DNA of 63,520 nucleotides, taken from NCBI GenBank assembly GCA_947169115.1, contig CAMVOK010000019.1, positions 1-63,520 of the forward strand, in the 5' to 3' direction. Position numbers and translations under genes: made by a program. This document shows positions 25,026 to 32,847 of this stretch, piece after piece. The stretch's first letter is position 1, and every line of letters starts with the position of its first letter. Below the pieces are notes generated by a model, which was given only the letters and a program-made list of their open reading frames with translations, made no database searches and was not told where the DNA came from. This DNA comes from an uncultured Prevotellaceae bacterium (GTDB lineage: Bacteria; Bacteroidota; Bacteroidia; Bacteroidales; Bacteroidaceae).

Positions 25026-25826
25026 GTGAAAATAAAGGAAATCCTAAGCGCCCTTGAACGTTTTGCGCCGTTGCCCCTGCAGGAGAGCTATGATAACGCC
25101 GGCCTGCAAGTGGGATTGACAGCGGAGCAGGAAGCCTCAGGGGCATTATTGTGTTTAGACGTGACCGAAGAGGTCATACGTGAGGCTATCGACCTGGGTT
25201 GTAACCTCATTGTCAGTCATCATCCCTTGTTGTTCCGCCCTCTGAAGCGATTGACGGAGGCAACACAGGTGGAGCGTTGCGTGCGACTGGCCGTGCAGAA
25301 TGATATTACCATCTATGCGGCGCACACCAATTTGGATAACGCGGAGGACGGTGTGAACTACCGCATTGCGGAGAAACTGGGATTGGTGGATGTGAGTATG
25401 TTGCAACCCCATGAGGTGAGGATTGGCGAACGTAGTGTGACGGCTGGCAGTGGAGTGATTGGCTATCTGCCGGGGTCTGAGGACTCGCTGGCCTTCCTGC
25501 AAAGGGTGAAGGACGTGTTCCACATCGAGTGCCTCCAACACAACGAACTCCTTCAACGTCCCATTCAGTCGGTTGCCCTCTGTGGCGGTGCCGGTGCCTT
25601 TCTCTTGGACGAGGCCATCCGACAGGAGGCCGATGCCTTCCTGACGGGCGAGATGACGTACCACCAGTTCTTCGGTCACGAACAGGAGATACAACTGGCC
25701 GTCATGGGGCATTACCAGAGTGAACAATATACGCGAGAGATTTTCTTCGAGCGTATCAGTGACATTGCACCCGACCTACCTCTGTTTATCACAAACGTGG
25801 ATACAAACCCAATAAAATACTTATAA
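25026..25826 (+). CDS. NIF3-like dinuclear metal-binding protein
   Basis: A 266-residue NIF3/YbgI-family protein with a GTG start (25026). Metal ligands are seen in CNLIVSHHPLLFRPLKR, YAAHTNLDNAEDGVN and the C-terminal MGHYQSEQYTREIFFE. The family forms toroidal hexamers; the annotation 'GTP cyclohydrolase type 2' is not well supported. It is followed by a coiled-coil zinc-ribbon gene, a pairing found in many bacteria. The promoter and start spacing support the GTG. Confidence 0.88.
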   Translation: MKIKEILSALERFAPLPLQESYDNAGLQVGLTAEQEASGALLCLDVTEEVIREAIDLGCNLIVSHHPLLFRPLKRLTEATQVERCVRLAVQNDITIYAAHTNLDNAEDGVNYRIAEKLGLVDVSMLQPHEVRIGERSVTAGSGVIGYLPGSEDSLAFLQRVKDVFHIECLQHNELLQRPIQSVALCGGAGAFLLDEAIRQEADAFLTGEMTYHQFFGHEQEIQLAVMGHYQSEQYTREIFFERISDIAPDLPLFITNVDTNPIKYL

Positions 25827-25828
25827 TA

Positions 25829-25985
25829 GATAAAAGAGAAGAAGAGAAAAGAGAAAAGTTAGAGAAAAGCTAATATTTGTGTTATGTGATGGATGGTTGT
25901 AAGGTAACTTATATCTGTTATCTCACTTTTAACTTTTATCTTAACTTTTATTTTTTAACTTTTAATTTTTAATTTATAATTATAT
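25829..25985. repeat. AT-rich and GAGAAAAG simple-sequence tracts
   Basis: GAGAAGAGAAAAG-type repeats at about 25829-25870 and (T)TTAACTTTTA/TTTTTAATTTTTAA tracts at about 25919-25980 fill the 162-base gap between the NIF3 and zinc-ribbon genes. No gene is seen. Confidence 0.75.
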
Positions 25986-25988
25986 ACA

Positions 25989-26813
25989 ATGGCAACAAAA
26001 GCAAAGAACCCATCAGAGATGACCGTAGAGGAGAAACTGAAGAACCTCTACCAGTTACAGACGATGCTGTCGGAAATCGACAAGATTAAGACCCTGCGTG
26101 GTGAACTGCCCTTGGAGGTGCAGGACCTGGAGGATGAAATCGAGGGACTGACGACGCGCATCGAGAAGATTCAGAACGAAATCGTAGAACTGAAGCGCGA
26201 AATTGCTGACCGTCGCGGTTCCATTGAAACGGCTACAGCCGCCATCGCCAAGTACAAGGAGCAGATGGATAACGTTCGTAACAACCGCGAGTATGACTCT
26301 CTGAATAAGGAGATTGAGTACCAGGAACTGGATGTGGAACTGAACCAGAAGAAGATTCGTGAGGCAGACGAAGCCATCCATCAGAAGACCGAGGAACTGG
26401 CACAGAGCCAGGAGGCTGTGACGGAGCGTCGTACCGATCTGGACATCAAAAAGTCGGAACTGGAGGAAATCGTTTCCGAGACAAAGGCGGAGGAGGAGAA
26501 ACTTCGTGAACGCTCGAAGAACCTGGAACTGCAAATCGAACCGCGTCTGTTGGCTGCCTTCAAGCGCATCCGTCGTAACTCGCGTAACGGTTTGGGTATC
26601 GTATATGTGCAGCGCGATGCCTGTGGAGGTTGCTTCAACAAGATTCCACCCCAGCGTCAGCTTGACATCCGTATGCGCAAGAAGATTATCGTTTGTGAGT
26701 ACTGCGGACGCATTATGATTGACCCCGAACTGGCTGGCGTAAAACTGGAAAAACCAGTTGAGGAGAAGCCAAAGCGTTCTGCCCGCCGTGCCAAAAAGGC
26801 TGCGGAGGAGTAA
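25989..26813 (+). CDS. coiled-coil protein with C4 zinc ribbon
   Basis: A 274-residue cytoplasmic protein. Residues about 10-190 form a long antiparallel coiled coil (charged heptads, DNVRNNREYDSLNKEIEYQ at the turn). Residues about 200-245 form the zinc ribbon with Cys pairs CGGCFNKIPP and CEYCGR (zf-RING_7-like). The tail is Lys/Arg/Ala-rich (KPKRSARRAKKAAEE). The family is broadly conserved next to NIF3-like genes; suggested roles in nucleic acid binding are not proven. Confidence 0.85.
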   Translation: MATKAKNPSEMTVEEKLKNLYQLQTMLSEIDKIKTLRGELPLEVQDLEDEIEGLTTRIEKIQNEIVELKREIADRRGSIETATAAIAKYKEQMDNVRNNREYDSLNKEIEYQELDVELNQKKIREADEAIHQKTEELAQSQEAVTERRTDLDIKKSELEEIVSETKAEEEKLRERSKNLELQIEPRLLAAFKRIRRNSRNGLGIVYVQRDACGGCFNKIPPQRQLDIRMRKKIIVCEYCGRIMIDPELAGVKLEKPVEEKPKRSARRAKKAAEE

Positions 26814-26889
26814 CTCTTCGGATTAGAGATTAAAGGATTAGGGATTAGGGTTTGATACAGACAAACTCTAATCCCTAATTCATATTTGG

Positions 26890-27060
26890 CCCACCCCGAC
26901 CCTCCCTGGGGAGGGAGAAAAACCCTAATCCTTAATCCTTCTTGCTCCTCTTCGCTACGCAAGCGTAGCCCCTTCGGGCCGTCCGATTACATCCTTCACC
27001 TTTCATCCTTCACCCTTAACCCTTAACCCTTAACCCTTCACCCTTCACCCTTAATCCTTC
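26890..27060. repeat. composite intergenic repeat block (includes CAAGCGTAG copy 3)
   Basis: In order: a CCCTCCCTGGGGAGGGAG palindrome (about 26900-26920), CCTAATCCTTAATCC repeats, the CAAGCGTAGCCCC..GTCCGATTAC element at 26960-26990 (preceded by GCTACG, which makes a palindrome), and CCTTCACCCTTAACCC tandem repeats to about 27060. Three repeat types lie end to end between convergent genes. Confidence 0.8.
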
Positions 27061-27506
27061 ACCCCTTCATAATCGGGAATCTCTCTTAGGAACTGGTAGG
27101 TTTGCTGCTCGTAGTTGACGCGACAACAGTAGTGCTGTATGCCATTTGAAACGATGAGGTAAGGCACACGCAGGACAATGTTGTAACGTGAAATCTGGTC
27201 GAACACCTTTTGACTGAGTGCGATGTGTGGAGCCTTGTATTCTACAATCATTCGTGGTCGTGCCTTCTGGTCATACAAGACGGTATCGCACCGCTTAGTT
27301 GTGGAGTTAAGAGATAGCGACACTTCATTGGCCAGCAGTTCACTCGGATAACCCTTGTGTTCGATGAGATAATGCACGAAGTGCTGGCGCACCCACTCTT
27401 CGGGTGTAATCCTGATGTAACGACGACGCAGAATGTCGAACACACAGCTTTGTCCGTTGTGCTCCGACAATTTCAGTTCGGCAGGTGGCAGGTTGAGTGG
27501 TTGCAT
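27051..27506 (-). CDS. small protein with type I restriction HsdR-N-like nuclease domain
   Basis: A 151-residue protein matching the HSDR_N_2 domain (PF13588) seen as a stand-alone gene in many Bacteroidetes. PD-(D/E)XK-like features: SLSLNSTTKRCDTVLYDQ (Asp), then PRMIVEYKAPHIALSQ (E-x-K) and the QISRYNIVLRVPYLIVSNG strand-helix region. There are no helicase domains or partner genes, so restriction activity is doubtful; a DNA repair or other nuclease role is possible. The -7 box ends four bases before the ATG, implying a leaderless message. Confidence 0.75.
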   Translation of the reverse strand: MQPLNLPPAELKLSEHNGQSCVFDILRRRYIRITPEEWVRQHFVHYLIEHKGYPSELLANEVSLSLNSTTKRCDTVLYDQKARPRMIVEYKAPHIALSQKVFDQISRYNIVLRVPYLIVSNGIQHYCCRVNYEQQTYQFLREIPDYEGVKD

Positions 27507-27510
27507 GGGG

Positions 27511-27518
27511 CAAAGATA
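27511..27518 (-). promoter_or_regulatory. -7 box adjoining the start of the HsdR-N-like gene
   Basis: TATCTTTG on the minus strand, with only four bases between its last G and the ATG. Confidence 0.6.
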
Positions 27519-27562
27519 GGAAATAATTTTTAATTTTTAATTTTTAATTTTTAATTAATTCG

Positions 27563-27570
27563 TATCTTTG
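27563..27570 (+). promoter_or_regulatory. amn -7 box
   Basis: TATCTTTG, 23 bases before the amn ATG. A TTTTTAATTTTTAA tract covers the -33 region and is shared with the divergent promoter. Confidence 0.65.
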
Positions 27571-27593
27571 CACTATATTTAAATAATAATGGT

Positions 27594-28370
27594 ATGAAAA
27601 CGAAGCAAGAAATTGTAGAAAACTGGTTGCCACGGTACACTAACCGTCCACTGGAGGAATTTGGTGAGTATATTCTGCTTACCAACTTCAATAATTATGT
27701 CGATATTTTCTGCGACCGTTATGGTATTGAACGTCCCGACTACAAGGCCAACATGCGTTCGGCCACGGCAGAGGACATTTCCATCATCAACTTTGGCATG
27801 GGGTCGCCCAACGCTGCCATTATCATGGATTTACTCTCTGCTATCAAGCCAAAGGCTTGTCTCTTCTTAGGCAAGTGCGGGGGAATCTCGGAGAAAACGA
27901 AGCGTGGTGACTTGATACTGCCCATTGCTGGCATTCGCGGTGAGGGAACGTCCAACGACTATTTCCCTCCTGAGATTCCGGCACTGCCTGCTTTCATGAT
28001 GCAACGTGCTGTCTCGTCTTCCATCCGTGACCTTGGGCATGACTATTGGACAGGAACGGTATTTACGACAAACCGTCGCGTCTGGGAACATGACGATAAC
28101 TTCAAGGAATACCTCCGCAAGACACGCGCCATGGGCGTTGACATGGAGACCGCCACGCTCTTTACGTGCGGCTTTGCCAACCACATTCCCACAGGTGCGC
28201 TCTTGCTCGTATCAGACAATCCCATGACTCCAGAGGGCGTAAAGACTGCCGCCAGCGACCATGTCGTTACCGCCAAGTATGTTGAGGATCATGTTGCCAT
28301 TGGCATCGAAGCGTTTGAAATGATACGTCAAGAGAAGAAGACCGTGCGCCACCTGAAGTTTGATTATTGA
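27594..28370 (+). CDS. amn: AMP nucleosidase
   Basis: A 258-residue nucleoside-phosphorylase-fold enzyme that hydrolyses AMP to adenine and ribose 5-phosphate. The short Bacteroidetes form lacks the E. coli N-terminal regulatory domain. Motifs: ISIINFGMGSPNAAIIMDLL, ACLFLGKCGGISEKTKRGDLILP, RGEGTSNDYFPPEIPALP, MGVDMETATLFTCGFAN (nucleoside binding with catalytic Glu) and GALLLVSDNPMTPEGVKT. Own promoter. The last codons (TTTGATTATTGATTGG) recur, slightly changed, in the repeat array that follows. Confidence 0.92.
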   Translation: MKTKQEIVENWLPRYTNRPLEEFGEYILLTNFNNYVDIFCDRYGIERPDYKANMRSATAEDISIINFGMGSPNAAIIMDLLSAIKPKACLFLGKCGGISEKTKRGDLILPIAGIRGEGTSNDYFPPEIPALPAFMMQRAVSSSIRDLGHDYWTGTVFTTNRRVWEHDDNFKEYLRKTRAMGVDMETATLFTCGFANHIPTGALLLVSDNPMTPEGVKTAASDHVVTAKYVEDHVAIGIEAFEMIRQEKKTVRHLKFDY

Positions 28371-28640
28371 TTGGTGGAGAGAGGATAGAAGATAGAGGAG
28401 AGAGGATAGAAGATAGAGGAGAGAGGATAGAAGATAGAGGAGAGAGGAGAGAAGGGAGAGGAGAAAGAATACGTTCGGCTATAGAACGATTTGATTCTTG
28501 ATTGGTGGATAGAAGATAGAGGAGAGAGAATACGTTTGGCTATAGAATGGTTTGATTCTTGATTGGTGGATAGAAGATAGAGGATAGAGGAGAGAGGAGA
28601 GAGAATACGTTCCGCTATAGAACGGTTCTATAGAACGGTT
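28357..28640. repeat. minisatellite that begins with the amn 3' end
   Basis: Three to four units of about 70-100 bases: TTTGATTCTTGATTGGTGG, ATAGAAGATAGAGGAGAGAG tracts, and ACGTTCGGCTATAGAACG (a small palindrome). The TTTGATT..TTGATTGGTGG part starts in the last codons of amn (28357-28378), and the last unit runs into the start of the four-helix gene. Confidence 0.85.
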
Positions 28641-28645
28641 TGATT

Positions 28646-29032
28646 ATGGAAAAGACGCAGGAATTTTATTATAAGAATCTTAATGTGTACCATTTGGCTA
28701 AACAGATGGTGGTGGATGTGTATAATTACACAAAAGATTTTCCTCAACAGGAATTATATGCTTTGACTAATCAACTGCAACGTGCTGCCATATCTGTCCC
28801 ATCTAATATAGCAGAAGGTATGGGACGATTCTCAGTTAAGGAACGCGTACATTTCTTGGAGATTGCATACGGTTCGCTTATGGAAGTAATGTGCCAATTA
28901 GAGATAGCAGAGGCACTGGGTTATTTGCCTAAAGAGCAATTGCAGGAGCAGGAAATGCGGATGTCCAATATTTCAAAGATGTTGTTCGGTTTGAAAAAGA
29001 CGATTGAAGAAAAAAATAATATAAATGTATAG
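28646..29032 (+). CDS. four-helix bundle protein (S23 / 23S intervening-sequence type)
   Basis: A 128-residue four-helix protein. Features: FYYKNLNVYHLAKQMVVDVY, FPQQELYALTNQLQRAAISV, PSNIAEGMGRFSVKERVHFL and YGSLMEVMCQLEIAEALGY. The family was first found in intervening sequences of 23S rRNA genes; related proteins assist diversity-generating retroelements. Neither an rRNA nor a reverse transcriptase is present here. The start at 28646 (ATG) is preferred over an upstream TTG. It is embedded between repeat tracts, which may matter for its mobility. Confidence 0.88.
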   Translation: MEKTQEFYYKNLNVYHLAKQMVVDVYNYTKDFPQQELYALTNQLQRAAISVPSNIAEGMGRFSVKERVHFLEIAYGSLMEVMCQLEIAEALGYLPKEQLQEQEMRMSNISKMLFGLKKTIEEKNNINV

Positions 29033-29082
29033 AATGTGGTAAGGACGCAGGGTGGGGAAGTCTTTCTTCCAACAAAACATTC

Positions 29083-29118
29083 CTCTCTCTTCTCTCCTCT
29101 ATCCTCTCTCCTCTTTCC
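29083..29118. repeat. CTCTCTTCTCTCC simple repeat
   Basis: Pyrimidine-rich tract, the complement of the GAGAGA arrays at 28380-28610 and of the tracts inside pyrK. Confidence 0.8.
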
Positions 29119-29133
29119 TCAAAAAAATAAATT

Positions 29134-30156
29134 ATGGCAAAATCTGACAGCCCCACTTACATAGACATTGTCAAGGATGTCCGAGCAGGAAAGTTCGCCC
29201 CCATCTATCTGTTGATGGGTGACGAAGACTACTACATCGACCAGGTGAGTCAATACATCCTCGACCAGGCACTCAAGCCCGAGGAACGGGACTTTAATTA
29301 CGATTTGCTCTATGGAGCCGAGACGCGTGGCAACGATATCGTTTCCATCGCTCGTCAGTTCCCTGTGATGGCCGACCGTCGTGTCGTTATGGTGCGTGAG
29401 TTTCAAATGCTCCAGGACAAGGACACACTTACGGCATACGCCAAGAATCCATGTTCTACTACGGTTCTCATCCTTTGCCACAAGCATGGAAAACTTGACG
29501 GCCGGCGTACCTTGGGGGCTGAAATCAAGAAGGTGGGGGTTGTCTATGAGTCGAAGCGACTCTATGAACGTGAATTGCCTGGTTTTGTAAACAACTATGT
29601 GGGTCGTCATAAGAAGAGTATTGAACCTGCTGCGGTGCAGATGTTGTGCGACCACGTCGGTAGTGACCTCAGTCGGCTGGCAGCAGAGACCGAAAAACTG
29701 CTTATGGCATTGCCTCAGAACGAGACAAGGGTAGGGGCGAGCCTCGTAGAAGAGCTTACGGGCATGAGTAAGGACTTCAACAATTTTGAACTTCAGTCTG
29801 CACTTGCCATGCGCGATGTTTATAAGGCTAATCAGATAGTAAAATATTTTGACAGTAATCCACGTTCGTTTGCTTTACCTGTTACACTGTCTTCTCTTTT
29901 CAGTCTCTTCTCTGATGTCTTGCTGGCATACTTCGCTCCTTCGCAAACCGATGATGGTATTGCCCAGTATTTAGGACGCTCAACCTGGCAAGCTCGTCAG
30001 GCTATCATTCCAGCACGGCGAAACTATGGTGGGAAGAAAGTGATGGATATAATAAGTGAAATACGCAAAACTGACGGTAAGTCAAAAGGGGTAGGGGGCT
30101 GTAAAACCCCTCCAGGTGACCTCCTAAAAGAACTCATTTTCTTCATTCTTCACTAA
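29134..30156 (+). CDS. holA: DNA polymerase III subunit delta
   Basis: A 340-residue clamp-loader delta subunit. Features: FAPIYLLMGDEDYYIDQVSQYIL at the N-terminus, FNYDLLYGAE, RQFPVMADRRVVMVREFQM, VLILCHKHGKLDGRRT, LSRLAAETEKLLMALP, ELTGMSKDFNNFELQSAL and the C-terminal LKELIFFILH. It opens the sliding clamp as part of the replisome. Length typical. No clear promoter box; GAGAGA-type repeats precede it. The transcript ends at a strong terminator 12 bases after the stop. Confidence 0.93.
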   Translation: MAKSDSPTYIDIVKDVRAGKFAPIYLLMGDEDYYIDQVSQYILDQALKPEERDFNYDLLYGAETRGNDIVSIARQFPVMADRRVVMVREFQMLQDKDTLTAYAKNPCSTTVLILCHKHGKLDGRRTLGAEIKKVGVVYESKRLYERELPGFVNNYVGRHKKSIEPAAVQMLCDHVGSDLSRLAAETEKLLMALPQNETRVGASLVEELTGMSKDFNNFELQSALAMRDVYKANQIVKYFDSNPRSFALPVTLSSLFSLFSDVLLAYFAPSQTDDGIAQYLGRSTWQARQAIIPARRNYGGKKVMDIISEIRKTDGKSKGVGGCKTPPGDLLKELIFFILH

Positions 30157-30167
30157 TTTTCGATTTA

Positions 30168-30197
30168 TTTGCCTCGCCAGCGCGAGGCAAAATTTTT
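30168..30197 (+). terminator. holA terminator
   Basis: Perfect 10-bp stem TTTGCCTCGC (30168-30177) / GCGAGGCAAA (30182-30191), four-base loop, then TTTTT. Confidence 0.9.
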
Positions 30198-30834
30198 CTC
30201 ACATTTTCCTATAAACAAAGGGCTTAGTGCAGATATTGCCTTGCTGAGAATCGCGTAGAATCTTTCATGCGTCCCCTTGTGCGCAAATACTTCAAGGATT
30301 CCAAAAATGCGGAAAAACGCCCATTCTTAATTTTGATTTCCGATTTACAAATTTCGGAAACGTACACGTTGGATTTCCATGTCTAAATCGACGTTGTCGG
30401 TAGTTTTGAAATAAAAACCAAGAGACTGGACAACGCCCATGCTATACGGAATGCGAAATCACGATTCTTAAAGCCACAACCAAGCACATAAAGAAATGCG
30501 AATGAATATTTATTCAAAGGGGTAGTGAAATATATCCCTTTAAAAATCACCGATTTATATATGCTTTCTTCATTCTTCTTTGTTGTATTCTAAGCGTCCA
30601 AGTATATCCTCGTGAATAATCAAACAATATGAACTTATTTGGGTGGGATTAAGTTGTTTGGAAACCAGTATTTTGGATTATCCCGATTAATCTATTTTCT
30701 TTAACGCAATTTTGAGACTGCAATATTGTATCCTATATTGTTGTTTCACTTTTGAAATGGTACTATTCTATATTATTCGTTTCTATTTCAAATATTAAAT
30801 CTAAACGTATGAATTTAATTATCTATACGTAGAT
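30198..30834. other. 637-base A+T-rich stretch without a recognisable gene
   Basis: No frame with family resemblance on either strand. The composition is much richer in A+T than the neighbours. Near its end is an imperfect palindrome: CTAAACGTAT (30802-30810) and ATACGTAG (30825-30832), directly before the -33 box of the HTH gene. It is a possible operator for that regulator. Confidence 0.6.
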
Positions 30835-30865
30835 TTTGTGATTTAAATTTATTTTTATAACTTTG
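30835..30865 (+). promoter_or_regulatory. promoter of the HTH regulator
   Basis: TTTG (30835-30838) and TAACTTTG (30858-30865) with 19-base spacing. Confidence 0.7.
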
Positions 30866-30917
30866 TATCGAATTACAAATCCAAAACTTTGGGGTACCCT
30901 ACTCCAGAACGACAGAC

Positions 30918-31403
30918 ATGAAAGATCGTATCTTCCAAATCATGAAACAGGAGGGTCTTAACCAAAAAGACTTTGCTGCCACTACGGGAATAAGTCCTGC
31001 CACATTGTCAAGTATTTTCAACGGCAGAACGAGTCCAACGTTGAACCATGCAGAAGCTCTGCATCGTCGCTTCCCAAAACTTAATATGTCTTGGCTCATG
31101 TTCGGCGAGGGAGACATGTATGTGAAGGAACCCATTGAAAATGGAAAGAAGGAAGACGATGGCGTTTCTGGGAATGGGAACACATTCTTTGTGGGAGATG
31201 GTCAGGAAGGTTTGGGCGACCTCGGTGCTGGCTCAACTCTTCCCTTACAGTTTGACCATGATGGAAACCAACCGCATATTCCCGTAGTGAGGGAGGTGGT
31301 AAAATATATTGACAAACCACAACGTCGTATTACGAGCATAACCATCTTCTTTGACGATGGAAGTTTCGAGACCTTTCCGGGAAAACCAGCCGTTAAATTA
31401 TAA
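30918..31403 (+). CDS. XRE-type helix-turn-helix regulator
   Basis: A 161-residue protein. Residues about 1-65 form a lambda-repressor-like HTH: MKQEGLNQKDFAATTGISP, ATLSSIFNGRTSPTLNHAEAL and LNMSWLMFGEGDMYV. A Gly-rich acidic linker follows. The tail (VVKYIDKPQRRITSITIFF, DDGSFETF) is a short beta domain common in Bacteroidetes proteins of this type. No phage genes adjoin. The imperfect palindrome before its promoter suggests self-control. Targets unknown. Confidence 0.8.
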   Translation: MKDRIFQIMKQEGLNQKDFAATTGISPATLSSIFNGRTSPTLNHAEALHRRFPKLNMSWLMFGEGDMYVKEPIENGKKEDDGVSGNGNTFFVGDGQEGLGDLGAGSTLPLQFDHDGNQPHIPVVREVVKYIDKPQRRITSITIFFDDGSFETFPGKPAVKL

Positions 31404-31590
31404 ATGACGAAAGGGGTAATATTTATTTCTTTTGCCTCCAGTCATAATCTTCCCCTATATTATATAAAGTAGGAATGCCGCAATCACAAATAAGGTGTTC
31501 TTATTTGTAGGTGAATGCATCCTTTTTACGTATTTCATAGTCTCAGATTCTTGTCTAAGTTCGTCTATGAGTCAAAAATGCTCAATTTTA

Positions 31591-31622
31591 TTTGGCATTT
31601 TGTTTGGCTTGCACTATCTTTG
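31591..31622 (+). promoter_or_regulatory. promoter of the TMEM43 gene
   Basis: TTTGG at 31591-31595 and TATCTTTG at 31615-31622, near-ideal spacing. The leader is about 100 bases and contains a GCAGTTGAACTGC palindrome. Confidence 0.75.
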
Positions 31623-31730
31623 TGGCAGTTGAACTGCATGATTTACTGCAAATACTGAAATGATGTTGGCGGTGAGTGGTGTGCAGATATAGGAGCGGTA
31701 AGTTTATAATAAATATTAAATGACAATGCT

Positions 31731-32816
31731 ATGAAAATAGGAAATGAGATTCCTGAGTTCGAGGAAGTGGGTACAATCACTAAATATCTGGCTTACCTGA
31801 TATTTGCTGTTGCAATTGCTATGCTACTGTACACAGAGCGGACTTCCATTAGTATGCAAAAGGCGTATGGAAATTTGGGTGACATTCTTGTGGAGAATGT
31901 TGACACTACGGAGTTGCCAGTCAAATACAATGGAAAGTTACTCTATTTTGGAGCATTTACACGAATCACCGACACCATTGCCGACCCGATATTTGGAGTT
32001 GGGGGTAAGTATCTGGCCGTAAGACGTACTGTGGAGTATTATCAGTGGGTTGAGCATAAATACACAGAGAAAACGAAATACAAAGATGAGACGGAAACTA
32101 AGACGTACTATGAATATTCCCGGGCATGGGTGAATGCTCCAGTAAATTCTGCGGAATTTGAAGAAAAAGGGGGACACGAGAATGTGGCACCACTGACAAT
32201 AGAGCCCAACGTTATTTATTCTCCTAACGTAAAGATGGGGGCATATACCGTTGGATCGGAAATTATGAATACGATAGCTCGTTGCTTGTTTGAAGAGTCA
32301 GCTGCGGAGATTGACTTTGAAATGGCGCGAAAACCCCTTGTGAAGTCTCTGGTGAATAAGAAAATACATCTGACGGCAGGCTCAATATTCTATGGTGACG
32401 ACCCCGAAGCTCCGCAAGTGGGGGATGTGAGAGTGAACTTTGATGTAGCAAGCCCTTCGTTCCTCTATGTTATGGCTATGGCCGAAAAAGGTACTCTGAA
32501 ACCCTATGCTTTCCAGGCATTGGATCATACCTATTCAAAGGTTGATACAACTCCGTTCAATCCCAGAGATAATATCGAATTTGAATCTGATGGCTATACT
32601 TATTTGTCCATTACCTGTCGTATTATAGCATGGTTGTTGATTGTGTGGGCGGTGCATTGGTTGCGAGCCCTTGTGGTGGAGCCGGTGAGACGTTTGCCTT
32701 ATGTCAGCAAATGTGTACCTAATGCCAACAACAGTCTTACGTTGTGGATTGTGGGAACTTATGTGGCCATTGTCGTTATTGTTGTCTGTTATTTGTTTGC
32801 CAGAATGACGACATGA
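31731..32816 (+). CDS. TMEM43-family membrane protein
   Basis: A 361-residue integral membrane protein (TMEM43, PF07787). N-terminal membrane span at about 17-36 (YLAYLIFAVAIAMLLY), a large beta-rich outer domain, then two spans near 285-305 (ITCRIIAWLLIVWAVHWLRAL) and 335-357 (LWIVGTYVAIVVIVVCYLF). Characteristic stretches: YGNLGDILVENVDTTEL, DPIFGV, RTVEYYQWVEH and LTAGSIFYGDDPEAPQVGD. Function in bacteria unknown. It precedes pyrK by 31 bases but looks unrelated. Confidence 0.85.
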   Translation: MKIGNEIPEFEEVGTITKYLAYLIFAVAIAMLLYTERTSISMQKAYGNLGDILVENVDTTELPVKYNGKLLYFGAFTRITDTIADPIFGVGGKYLAVRRTVEYYQWVEHKYTEKTKYKDETETKTYYEYSRAWVNAPVNSAEFEEKGGHENVAPLTIEPNVIYSPNVKMGAYTVGSEIMNTIARCLFEESAAEIDFEMARKPLVKSLVNKKIHLTAGSIFYGDDPEAPQVGDVRVNFDVASPSFLYVMAMAEKGTLKPYAFQALDHTYSKVDTTPFNPRDNIEFESDGYTYLSITCRIIAWLLIVWAVHWLRALVVEPVRRLPYVSKCVPNANNSLTLWIVGTYVAIVVIVVCYLFARMTT

Positions 32817-32847
32817 GAATGTGGGTGTTGAGCATAATCGTACGAAC

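Noticed and set aside
28371..28640. Possible CRISPR array, because repeats alternate with other sequence.
   Set aside because: Units are degenerate, the intervening parts are themselves repeats, and no cas gene is present.
30082..30150. Possible in-frame repeat insertion near the holA end (GVGGCKTPPGDLL).
   Set aside because: Delta subunits of related bacteria have a similar KSKGV..GDLLKEL ending, so this is ordinary family sequence.
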